From a virus: DNA of 36,716 nt. How positions within the stretch are numbered: position 1 is the stretch's first letter; every line of letters starts with the position of its first letter. Location: positions 1-36,716 of the IMG/VR virus record IMGVR_UViG_3300042691_006708. One strand, written 5' to 3'. The notes beneath the pieces are model-generated. The model did not search any database and was not told the DNA's origin. It worked only from the letters and a program-made list of their open reading frames with translations. Shown in pieces: positions 17,753-25,960 of the stretch. The position numbers and the translations under genes are program-made.

Positions 17753-19774
17753 CTATTTACCCTTCAATTGTTCTACCTCCGAGTCTAATTCTTTTACCGC
17801 CTCAATCAATAGTGCAACTAATCTCGCATATGATACTGACATATAACCATCATTACCATGTTTTATAACTTCTGGAACAGTTTTCAATACATTCTGAGCA
17901 GATAGACCTATCTTCCTTGCATCATTATCTTTCTCATTATAATAAACTCCGTCCAATGCTTTAACTTTTTCTAATGCTCCGGGAATCTTACCTAGTATAG
18001 TTTTGAGTCTTTCATCTGAAGTTATACAAACATCAACGAATGTTGGAGTATCTTCCTTATTTAACCGTTGGTTGAACGGGGAAGTTCCGGGATCACCTGG
18101 GGTTCCTTTGTCGCCAGGGGTTCCTTTATTGCCGGGTAATCCTTTATCTCCGGGAGTTCCCGGGGCACCTTTATCTCCGTCTAATCCTTTATCTCCCTGA
18201 GGTCCTTTATCTCCGTTATTTCCTTTTTCACCTTTATCTCCACCCAGTCCTTTATTACCAGGATCTCCTTTATTACCTACATCACCCTTTATACCTTTAT
18301 CTCCCGGAGGTCCTTTATCGTTTGCGGGACCTTTGTCCCCAGCAATACCTTTGTCGCCAGCAGGACCTTTATTTCCTACATCACCTTTTTCACCGTTAGA
18401 TCCCTTTTCACCTTTGTCCCCAGCAATACCTTTATTACCATCTGCTCCTTTATCCCCAGTGGGCCCTTTGTCTCCATTAGATCCTTTATCGCCAGTTTGA
18501 CCTTTGTCCCCAGTTAAACCTTTATTTCCGCCGTCTCCTTTATTACCCGGAGCTCCCTTATCGCCTGTAGCACCCTTTTCACCTTTGTCTCCAGGAACAC
18601 CTTTACTACCGTCCCCTCCAGGAGGACCTTTATCTCCTGCAGGACCAGTTGCACCTGTCGCGCCAGTTGCTCCTCGAGCACCTGTACCACCATCTAAACC
18701 TTTATCACCCTTGTCTCCCTTAGGGCCAGTCGATCCTGTTGCGCCTGCTCCTGTTGCCCCTGCGGGACCTGTAGAACCTACAGGACCTGTGGATCCAGTA
18801 GCACCCCTTGGGCCAGTAGATCCAGTTGCTCCATCGTCACCTACACCGGTGGGACCTTGAGGTCCTGTGGCTCCTGTTGCACCCATAGGTCCGGTTGCTC
18901 CAGTTGCGCCTGTCGGTCCTGTAGAACCGGTAGCCCCAGGAGTAGTTGCGCCGATTGGACCCGTTGCTCCAGTTGCTCCGGCGGGTCCGGTTGCACCGGT
19001 TGTTCCTGCACCAGTAGCGCCTTGCGGACCGGTTGCTCCAGTAGAACCTGTCGGTCCGGTTGCCCCAGTACCTCCGCCTGTTCCTCCGGGTCCGGTTGCA
19101 CCCACTGGGCCAGTTGCACCGGTTGCTCCAGTTGGTCCTGTTGCACCGGTTCCTCCGCCGCCTCCTTCGGGACCTGTTGCACCTTGAGGACCGGTTGATC
19201 CGGTTACACCCGTTGCTCCCCTAATACCCGTGGGTCCTTGAGGACCCGTAACTGTAACTATTCCTCCAGGAGGTCCTGCTGGGCCAGTTGCACCTATACC
19301 TTCGCCACCGCCGCCCGATCCTGCAGTACCACCATCGTTAATTGGTATGATGGTTACAATATCATCTTGATCTGTTGCAAGGAATAAGACGATATTACTT
19401 GTATTTACAATATAGTCTCCAGGTTCAGCACCACCGCCCGGAGAAATAAGAACACCATTAACCCACACTAAAATAGTATCTACGTTTGCGTCATATACTA
19501 GATTCGCGCCAGTTAAACTTACGGAATCATAATCAAATGTAGTTGTACCTGCAGGTACAATATAATCATAACGAAGGAACCCATTTGCTTGACCTTCAAC
19601 TACAGGATCCCAATATCGTGTACCATCGGCGTCACCGCGTAAAAAGTATCTATCGCCTGCAGGTAACCCTAAATTGGGTTCTACATTTTCTAAACTTATA
19701 TAACGATAGCGATCTGCAGATACATTGCCCGCATCCCGTATCTGTACTTTTCCGCTTAAAGTTTCTAATGCCAT
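17753..19774 (-). CDS. Collagen-like tail fibre with C-terminal S74-type intramolecular chaperone
   Basis: 673 aa. Residues 1-45 ([23 protein letters not shown]) match the N-terminal module of the 1453-aa fibre. A beta-rich stalk domain follows to about 150. Residues about 161-563 are Gly-X-Y repeats. Up to about 350 they are mainly GAT, GPT and GST triplets. From 351 they are mainly GDK, GNK and GEK, with about ten triplets carrying proline in the third position. There are small interruptions, for example GATTPG near 276 and ANDKG near 483. Residues about 580-673 ([12 protein letters not shown]...[14 protein letters not shown]) are a peptidase S74 endosialidase-type chaperone that trimerises fibres. 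The collagen part should form a triple helix. The next genes are a hydroxylase and two glycosyltransferases. Confidence 0.9.
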   Translation of the reverse strand: MALETLSGKVQIRDAGNVSADRYRYISLENVEPNLGLPAGDRYFLRGDADGTRYWDPVVEGQANGFLRYDYIVPAGTTTFDYDSVSLTGANLVYDANVDTILVWVNGVLISPGGGAEPGDYIVNTSNIVLFLATDQDDIVTIIPINDGGTAGSGGGGEGIGATGPAGPPGGIVTVTGPQGPTGIRGATGVTGSTGPQGATGPEGGGGGTGATGPTGATGATGPVGATGPGGTGGGTGATGPTGSTGATGPQGATGAGTTGATGPAGATGATGPIGATTPGATGSTGPTGATGATGPMGATGATGPQGPTGVGDDGATGSTGPRGATGSTGPVGSTGPAGATGAGATGSTGPKGDKGDKGLDGGTGARGATGATGATGPAGDKGPPGGDGSKGVPGDKGEKGATGDKGAPGNKGDGGNKGLTGDKGQTGDKGSNGDKGPTGDKGADGNKGIAGDKGEKGSNGEKGDVGNKGPAGDKGIAGDKGPANDKGPPGDKGIKGDVGNKGDPGNKGLGGDKGEKGNNGDKGPQGDKGLDGDKGAPGTPGDKGLPGNKGTPGDKGTPGDPGTSPFNQRLNKEDTPTFVDVCITSDERLKTILGKIPGALEKVKALDGVYYNEKDNDARKIGLSAQNVLKTVPEVIKHGNDGYMSVSYARLVALLIEAVKELDSEVEQLKGK

Positions 19775-19785
19775 TTAGATGCCTA

Positions 19786-20148
19786 TTAAATTAATGATGT
19801 TTCCAATAAACTTAAAGCAATTTTCAGATAATTATTTGCACCTGCTTTTGCTATGATAGCTTGATCTTCTTCGAGAACAATTTTACCAACTATAACTGAT
19901 GCAGCATCATTCCTTGGAATCTCAAATTCCTTAACCAATTCTGTATCGGTGATTACTCTACTGCCGCCAACCACAATGTTCGATCTATGTATGAAGGTTA
20001 CATTCGCAAAATCATCACCGACATTACTTACTTGAGCGGTTAAAACAATTGTAGCAGTTTCTACAGGAGTAGTATATAAGATTTGCTCAGCAGTTGTCAA
20101 TGGAGTGGTTATAGTTTTAAATACGTTTAATGGTACTAGGGTTGCCAT
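19786..20148 (-). CDS. Small virion-associated protein, paralogue of the 113-aa protein at 8295
   Basis: 120 aa, no named family. It aligns over its full length with the 113-aa protein at 8295-8636 (LNVFKTITTPLTTAEQILYTTP near the start, LVKEFEIPRND in the middle, IALSLLETSL at the end). It sits in the same relative place, between a beta-helix tail protein and a fibre with the VSADRY module. Ribosome binding site AGAGGAATAGAAATG overlaps the end of the 986-aa gene. Likely a small structural partner of the fibre; inference from conserved gene order. Confidence 0.8.
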   Translation of the reverse strand: MATLVPLNVFKTITTPLTTAEQILYTTPVETATIVLTAQVSNVGDDFANVTFIHRSNIVVGGSRVITDTELVKEFEIPRNDAASVIVGKIVLEEDQAIIAKAGANNYLKIALSLLETSLI

Positions 20149-20158
20149 TTCTATTCCT

Positions 20159-23119
20159 CTATTGTAATGATAATATGTAAGGCGTCATAACTGCAAACAG
20201 ACTCTTGAAGAATGTTCTTCCATTGATTGTACCTGCTGCCCTACTGATTAACAATTCGTTTCCAATTCTAAAGTCACCTTTATGGTCTGTACTTGTATAA
20301 TAAACAGCACCGCCCCTTATTTCTTGAACTTCATTTGTCTGTATTGGTAATCCACCATTAAAAGGTAAGCAAGAAGGATTACTGTTTACTGTTCCGAGAA
20401 CTGAGACTCCTGCTAATAACTGTGTGCCTGAACCAACATACTCAAATGTATGAGAGCTCGCTGATAAGTAACTTCCTTGATGGAAAGATACTGCAGAATT
20501 TGCAACTGGTCTATCTACAGCAAGTATCTTTTCGTCAAATACTACATTATATGTATTGCCTGAAATAAGTGTCGATTCGCTGACTGTATAGAAATTACGT
20601 GTTCCATTACTTATATCCATCCAGTTACGATTAACATATCCGATAACTTCTCCACGTATGAAATCTCTATTTGCGAATACTCTATTAACCGCAGTCACAA
20701 CATTTGGACTAGTATTCGCAACACGACCGATAGGTCTGATTCTATATGGATCATTATTTACATAAGCACCATTATCTATTATGGTAACTATGTCATCCAA
20801 TCTTGCTTGTAAGTACTGTATCTCAGCACCCGATACACTTCCTGCAACCGAAGTATTCTGAGTGAAGTTGGTCTGATATACATTTGCGATAGCAGTGTTC
20901 TGTACAATGTCACCGATGATTGTTTTAATAAAACTAAAAGCTGCACTTGTCTGCACAACTTGATTTTGAACTGTACTATCTTGTTTATACTCAAAGAATA
21001 AAGCAGCAAGAGTTAATGTTTGTCTATTACCTGCATGTAATACGTCAAACACTAGACTATCTACGAGTTTGCCCGCATCGTCATATACTGTTCTATCCGG
21101 TATATAAGTTGCCGTCGGATGATTGATCGCAAAATAAGCATTCGCTTCAGATTGAATAAACGATTTATTTGCAATCAGCAGATTAGCAGTTCTCTGTCTT
21201 TCAATATCTGTACTTGCAGGATACTGATTTGGTACTATGCGATCTGTAAATGCGAACACGCCAGTATCATACACATCCAGGAATTGCTGCACTGTATTAG
21301 CAATCAGATTTGCATTACCTGATGCACCTCCAATTGTTACTTGAACATTGGCAATCTGGTAAGGAACGTTTGCGCTATTGTCCCACGATGTACTGTTAAC
21401 TACAACATTGGTTAGAAGATTCTTAACATAATCAAAAGTTGTTCTAACTTCAATACGTTGGTCATCAATTATATTAAGACCCTGTGCCCAGTATTGTATT
21501 CCTGAGAACTTGGATTGAGTATTACTATTATATGCAAGATCCATTGCTATAGAATCTACGATCAGACCAGTATCTCTGGAGCATTTATCTTGTCTATAGT
21601 TAGCAATTATAACGCGGTCATTAATATTTGGCCTCTGTGTCAGATTCATCTGCACAGTTCTCTGATTTATCTGCCCAGTCCCACCAAATTGACCTGTAGC
21701 ACTTGTCGTTATTCCCCTATACAAAGCTGGACTAACGCCATCAACAAACAGACCATACGTACCAAACGAAGTATTAGAGTTAGTTATAGATCCGAAACCG
21801 CCATTCTCACATAACACTGAGTATTCGCAGCATATAGTAAATAGAGATACTAACTGCATGTATCCCTGATTTAACATATGTACTCCGATACCTCCCTCAT
21901 TAAACTGAGTAAAGGCATCTAGAACCATTGATCGTAATCCACCCACATAGTTTCCATCAACACGAACACCTGTTCCGCTTGTTGTTATCGAAGAACAGTT
22001 CTGTATGTATGGGCTGGTTGTAATATTTCCGGCAGATCCATCAGGATTATATGAAAATACTGCAGATCCGGTTTTAACACTTGATGGATTTGCTGCTCTA
22101 TGGCCCCTAAAGGTAAATCCAAATACATAACACCCGTTGTTCATATAAAACATATCGAGTGTTGGGAATTCTGGTCTTATTGTAGTTGTACGAAGATCAT
22201 TACCTATTAAAGAAGTTCTTGCCGGTAGTGTGACAGGATTACCATATAGAGTATAATCTCCGGGGAATACCTGAACCGTCTGGAATCTCTGAGTTAACTT
22301 AGATACGGCAACGTGTATATTAGCAACAGCATTTGCAGGTGTACGACCATCTAAAGAATCATTACCATTTGCTGCAACGTATATAACATTTGCATTTGGT
22401 TTGCGTATCGCATTTAATACCGGAGCTAAAGCATCTTCGACCCTACCCGGTGTAAAATAAAGATTAGTATTGCCCTCTGCAACATCATCAGTATCTACGT
22501 TAGCAAGGGACAATCTAACAACTAAATTAGATATGTCCCCCACTTGTATGGTACCATTCGCTCTATCATAATTAATTGTCTGATCTTTTGCGCTAATAGC
22601 CTGGCGTATTCTTTCATCGCTGACATTTGCCTCATCTAATTCTAGATTTGTTCTAAGACCTGGGGTCGTCCCAACAATAACCCAGCCATTAGAATAGGCG
22701 TTACTACTATAAAGTAACATCATTGTATCGCCTTCACGATACATTTCTACGGATACATTACCTATAATGTTACTATTTGCCTGCGTGAAATATACCTTGC
22801 CTCCCTGCGTATTCGCCAGTGTTATGATCTTAAATAATCCATCCTTATTACCGTTAGGCAATGTTGGATATAGATTACCAAATTCTATATCATATTCTGT
22901 GCGAACAACACCAAGGGAAACCGTGTCGTCTAGATCGGTTTCCCTTATTAACTGAACTCCCTGAAATGCTACACTATTTCTAAAGATCGGATCAATAATG
23001 TTTTCCAGAATTACATTTGCTGGAAACTGTTTACTTATCCCGTCCTGCACTGCATAGAATATAGTATTGCTAGTTAGTTGAGTAGCAGATATTAAGTCAG
23101 TTAATTTTAGATCAGCCAT
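20159..23119 (-). CDS. Pectin-lyase-like beta-helix tail protein (paralogue of the 790-aa protein)
   Basis: 986 aa. The N-terminal 200 residues (MADLKLTDLISATQL...) resemble phage tail proteins that begin with a KLxDLxxAT motif. One TDDVAEGNTNLYFTPGRV unit follows at about 215. Residues about 245-480 form the beta-helix (VIYVAANGNDSLDGRT, GNDLRTTTIRP, SYNPDGSAGNITTSPYIQNCSSITT). Two CSRDTGLIVDS-type or related modules lie at about 510 and 670. The end of the protein is shared with the 790-aa paralogue. It may bind or depolymerise a surface glycan, but no active site can be named. It heads the three-gene module that ends with the collagen-like fibre. Confidence 0.85.
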   Translation of the reverse strand: MADLKLTDLISATQLTSNTIFYAVQDGISKQFPANVILENIIDPIFRNSVAFQGVQLIRETDLDDTVSLGVVRTEYDIEFGNLYPTLPNGNKDGLFKIITLANTQGGKVYFTQANSNIIGNVSVEMYREGDTMMLLYSSNAYSNGWVIVGTTPGLRTNLELDEANVSDERIRQAISAKDQTINYDRANGTIQVGDISNLVVRLSLANVDTDDVAEGNTNLYFTPGRVEDALAPVLNAIRKPNANVIYVAANGNDSLDGRTPANAVANIHVAVSKLTQRFQTVQVFPGDYTLYGNPVTLPARTSLIGNDLRTTTIRPEFPTLDMFYMNNGCYVFGFTFRGHRAANPSSVKTGSAVFSYNPDGSAGNITTSPYIQNCSSITTSGTGVRVDGNYVGGLRSMVLDAFTQFNEGGIGVHMLNQGYMQLVSLFTICCEYSVLCENGGFGSITNSNTSFGTYGLFVDGVSPALYRGITTSATGQFGGTGQINQRTVQMNLTQRPNINDRVIIANYRQDKCSRDTGLIVDSIAMDLAYNSNTQSKFSGIQYWAQGLNIIDDQRIEVRTTFDYVKNLLTNVVVNSTSWDNSANVPYQIANVQVTIGGASGNANLIANTVQQFLDVYDTGVFAFTDRIVPNQYPASTDIERQRTANLLIANKSFIQSEANAYFAINHPTATYIPDRTVYDDAGKLVDSLVFDVLHAGNRQTLTLAALFFEYKQDSTVQNQVVQTSAAFSFIKTIIGDIVQNTAIANVYQTNFTQNTSVAGSVSGAEIQYLQARLDDIVTIIDNGAYVNNDPYRIRPIGRVANTSPNVVTAVNRVFANRDFIRGEVIGYVNRNWMDISNGTRNFYTVSESTLISGNTYNVVFDEKILAVDRPVANSAVSFHQGSYLSASSHTFEYVGSGTQLLAGVSVLGTVNSNPSCLPFNGGLPIQTNEVQEIRGGAVYYTSTDHKGDFRIGNELLISRAAGTINGRTFFKSLFAVMTPYILSLQ

Positions 23120-23136
23120 TATTAATTTTCAATAAA

Positions 23137-23973
23137 TTAAGCTTCGGTTGCTTGTACTACTGTTGATGTAATGCTGTCTGCACCGCCAGTAGTCGATACT
23201 GTTAACTTGTAATAATTGCCGTCGACAACTGATACGTTGGCAATTGTTAATATGTTGGTAGTTGCACCGCTGTTTCCACTAGCATTACTTACAGCAATGT
23301 ATGCAATATTATCAGTTGATACGAACCACTGGTATGATAATGTTGCACCCGTTGGATCAGATTGTGCAGCTGTAGTAAATACTACGGAATTACCTGCAGT
23401 AGCACTTTGATTTGTTGGCTGAGTCAAGAAATACAATCTGTAATCTGCAACAATTGTATCATCATTTGCATCTAACAGATTCAGAGTTCCACCAGCATTC
23501 GCATTGAAGTTCTTCGACATCGCAACTAAAACTTCAGATATATTTCTGGTTCCGCCCTGGCTTGTACCATGTGTTCTATAATGAACCCAACCGGTATGTC
23601 CAATGCCTCTATTCTTATTCTCAGTTACAGTAATCTCTGTACGATCCACACCGTAAACATTTCTAGCATTTACAGTATTGGCACCGGTGTTAACATTACC
23701 CCAACCATAAGTTGTTAGATCTTTCGGCGATTGCTGAATGTAATATACTAATGCTGTAGAGTTTGATGCTTCGTACGGCACATCTAACGTGATAACAGTG
23801 TTTGAAACTATATTAGCTATCTTGTAACCAACGTTAGCTATGAATATAGTATCGCCTTTTCTAACATTAGCTTCTTCAAAATTTGTACTATCTGCAGTTA
23901 TAGTATAACTACCTAAATTAGCGGTCAATGCTCCCGCTAAAGGTATATTATCTCTTTTTCCCCATTGAGACAT
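23137..23973 (-). CDS. Virion structural protein with C-terminal Ig-like domain
   Basis: 278 aa. The start MSQWGKRDNIPLAGALTA and the segment GHTGWVHYRTHGTSQGG...SEVLVAMSKNFN resemble a conserved T4-like cyanophage virion protein. Residues about 180-278 form an immunoglobulin-like domain (LTQPTNQSATAGNSVVF, then LSYQWFVSTDN, then DGNYYKLTVSTTGG), a type often displayed on phage surfaces that binds carbohydrate weakly. Its ATG shares one base with the stop of the preceding gene (TAATG), with AAAGGAG as ribosome binding site, so the two are translationally coupled. Confidence 0.8.
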   Translation of the reverse strand: MSQWGKRDNIPLAGALTANLGSYTITADSTNFEEANVRKGDTIFIANVGYKIANIVSNTVITLDVPYEASNSTALVYYIQQSPKDLTTYGWGNVNTGANTVNARNVYGVDRTEITVTENKNRGIGHTGWVHYRTHGTSQGGTRNISEVLVAMSKNFNANAGGTLNLLDANDDTIVADYRLYFLTQPTNQSATAGNSVVFTTAAQSDPTGATLSYQWFVSTDNIAYIAVSNASGNSGATTNILTIANVSVVDGNYYKLTVSTTGGADSITSTVVQATEA

Positions 23974-24938
23974 TATTCTTCTCCTTTGATTAATGATCCA
24001 TGATGAACGTATCTCTTCAATACTTCAGATTCATTTACAGTATACTCAACACACGGTGCGTCATCAATGTAGGATACTTCTATATCTGATACCTCAAAAC
24101 CTTTTGCTTTGAATTCTTGAACAACAGGAGCATACAGAGACTTGATCTGATGTTCAACAATAATTGAGATATCTTCGTCTTTGAAGAATGATTCTGCTAC
24201 AAGTACTGCATCGTCATCATTCTCGACATATGATCTAGCTGCTGATAAGAAATCCTTGAAGGAAACATTCTCTGGAAGCACAATTTCAAAATCATCATGC
24301 TTGACGATTGTTTCTTCTCTAACTTTCCTTCTTCCTTTACCGCGAGTCTTACCTTCTTCTGAAGATGGTTTATCCTCAGTCTCTGAACCACTTGGACCAC
24401 GGTAGCCATAGTCTTGCTTGCTTCTTCTCTGACCAGGTTTAGATTCTTTTGGGAAAGCTTTCTCATACTCAGGAGTACCAGGAAACATTTTACCTGCTTC
24501 TTCTAGCTCAGCTTCTTCCTTTGTCAGGCGATCAACTGCGCGACCAATTCCTTTATTGACTTTCTTTTTATATTTGCCAATTGCTTTAGAACCCATTGGA
24601 CCATCGTCATAAGGTGTCATTTGATAATTGGTTTCAATGGCAGGAAGTTGTTTAGTTCTTTTCTTAATATACTTACCTAACATTTGTTTACCGGCAGGAG
24701 TATCACCAATCTCATCGAGTTGTTCTACTTCATCTTGCTCAGTTTCTTCATTATGCTTTCTTGTAGCAGCATGAGCCTGAGCATGAGATTGTCCCCCAGC
24801 TTTACGACGCTTCATCATATAATCTGCGGCATCCTGGTCGCCGTCACCATCTTCGTCGTGTTTTAATTTTTCATCGAGTTGTTCCGAAGTAGTTATCTTT
24901 TGAATTTCCTCGAATAAACTTTGAGTAATACGCTTCAT
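23973..24938 (-). CDS. Charged, partly disordered phage protein with possible capsid-targeting N-terminus
   Basis: 321 aa, function not recognised. The N-terminus MKRITQSLFEE loosely resembles the other capsid-targeting-like starts in this cluster. Residues about 27-40 contain DEDGDGDQDAAD, an acidic DxDxD motif like those of calcium-binding loops. Residues 60-210 are rich in K, E, G and S and are probably disordered. The last 100 residues (FEIVLPENVSFKDFLSAARSY onwards) look like a folded alpha/beta domain. A late octamer variant, AATAAATA, lies 26 bp upstream, and AGAGGAAAA is the ribosome binding site. A head-internal or scaffold-like role is a guess from composition and neighbours. Confidence 0.7.
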   Translation of the reverse strand: MKRITQSLFEEIQKITTSEQLDEKLKHDEDGDGDQDAADYMMKRRKAGGQSHAQAHAATRKHNEETEQDEVEQLDEIGDTPAGKQMLGKYIKKRTKQLPAIETNYQMTPYDDGPMGSKAIGKYKKKVNKGIGRAVDRLTKEEAELEEAGKMFPGTPEYEKAFPKESKPGQRRSKQDYGYRGPSGSETEDKPSSEEGKTRGKGRRKVREETIVKHDDFEIVLPENVSFKDFLSAARSYVENDDDAVLVAESFFKDEDISIIVEHQIKSLYAPVVQEFKAKGFEVSDIEVSYIDDAPCVEYTVNESEVLKRYVHHGSLIKGEE

Positions 24939-24963
24939 AGTTTTCCTCTTTTAGATTATTGAA

Positions 24964-24971
24964 TATTTATT
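24964..24971 (-). promoter_or_regulatory. Late promoter octamer variant AATAAATA
   Basis: The minus strand reads AATAAATA, one base from the TATAAATA consensus, 26 bp upstream of the ATG at 24938. Position and spacing match the perfect octamers elsewhere in the window. Confidence 0.5.
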
Positions 24972-24976
24972 ATGCC

Positions 24977-25492
24977 TTACCAAGCCTTACAGGACCAGTA
25001 TCTTGCCTTAGTTTTTGGCCCAGGGTTATCGCAATTATGCCTTGCCCTGAAACTTTTTCTCCTGCTTGGTATATGTTTCTTTATTGTCATACTCTTATCA
25101 CCGAAGTTAACCTTCTGCGCCTTACCATCACCGTCTGGATCAACAAACACCTTTGATTTCTTCACATCGCCTGCCATAGGTTTATTTAAAGGAACCGTTT
25201 TACCTTTATATGTTGCCTCATCTAATCTCTGTCTAAATTCTGAAAATTTCATTCCGGCATCCTCATTCCTATAACCAACCTTGGCCAAAGATCTTTTTGT
25301 CTGCCGAGCGATAGATCTCTGAGTTGCAGCAAAAGGATCTTGAATTTTCTTTTTAGTTACGCTATATCCCATTTCTCTTTGTTGACCAGACAAAGGGCTT
25401 TTGCTAGTTTTATATCCTAGTTTACTGATTTGCCTCTTATTGTAAGAGATATCTGTACTTTTAATAACTGGTCTTGTTATGCTTTCTTTCAT
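24977..25492 (-). CDS. Basic two-part phage protein with RARHNC...YWSC C-terminus
   Basis: 171 aa. The first 80 residues are Lys/Arg-rich and probably disordered. The second part begins at an internal methionine (residue about 81, MKFSEFRQRLDEA), which itself looks like a capsid-targeting start. It continues with KVFVDPDGDGKAQKVNFGD and ends with FRARHNCDNPGPKTKARYWSCKAW-like residues. That C-terminus is a conserved tail found in small proteins of many T4-like phages. Its ATG overlaps the stop of the upstream gene by 4 bp (ATGA), which supports the long start. The protein may be a fusion of two small proteins. Function unknown; a head-packaged protein is plausible. Confidence 0.75.
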   Translation of the reverse strand: MKESITRPVIKSTDISYNKRQISKLGYKTSKSPLSGQQREMGYSVTKKKIQDPFAATQRSIARQTKRSLAKVGYRNEDAGMKFSEFRQRLDEATYKGKTVPLNKPMAGDVKKSKVFVDPDGDGKAQKVNFGDKSMTIKKHIPSRRKSFRARHNCDNPGPKTKARYWSCKAW

Positions 25493-25959
25493 TTGGCACC
25501 CGATAATCTTGTTCTCTCAAGTTCTCTTATCTTTGGCATCAATCTAGTAGGTAAATTTTTATATACTTTTAAAATTCTTTTTGCTCTGATCTCGATCATA
25601 TTTTTTTCTGCAGCAGATAACTTTGTTTTATCTCTGTTTCTTAATAATTTTTTTGTTATTAATTTACGAGCTGCAACTTGAGATCTTCTTTTTAAAACAC
25701 CTAAAGGTGATGTTCTTTTTAATTTAACTTTTCTCTGCATAGCAAGTATCATCTTTCTTGCTTTCATTCTCTGTCCTCGTTTCATTCTCTCAACTGCAGA
25801 TATTCCCTCTTTTAACTCTTCATTTTCAAACTCATCGTCATCATATAAATCTTCAATATCATCCCATGTAAGAGAATCAACCATAGAATTAAGTTCTTCC
25901 TCTGTTATCTCAGGAAGTTCTTTTTCTTCAGTGATATAATTTTTAAATCCGTACATCAT
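25489..25959 (-). CDS. Small basic phage protein with WDDI motif and capsid-targeting-like start
   Basis: About 156 aa from the ATG at 25959 (or 155 aa from the next ATG), 1 bp after the stop of the nucleotidyltransferase gene. A longer in-frame ATG would start inside that gene. The N-terminus MYGFKNYITEE matches the pattern of the T4 internal-protein targeting sequence. An acidic stretch (EELNSMVDSLTWDDIEDLYDDDEF) follows, and then about 100 residues very rich in Arg and Lys (KRRSQVAARKLITKKLLRNRD). Proteins with this layout are conserved next to virion genes in T4-like cyanophages and pelagiphages. The basic part suggests DNA contact inside the head. No enzymatic motif. Confidence 0.8.
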   Translation of the reverse strand: MMYGFKNYITEEKELPEITEEELNSMVDSLTWDDIEDLYDDDEFENEELKEGISAVERMKRGQRMKARKMILAMQRKVKLKRTSPLGVLKRRSQVAARKLITKKLLRNRDKTKLSAAEKNMIEIRAKRILKVYKNLPTRLMPKIRELERTRLSGAK

Positions 25960-25960
25960 T

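Noticed and set aside
18857-19198. Cys- and Pro-rich plus-strand open frames over the collagen gene
   Set aside because: They mirror the Gly-X-Y codons of the real minus-strand gene; no ribosome binding site and no family resemblance.
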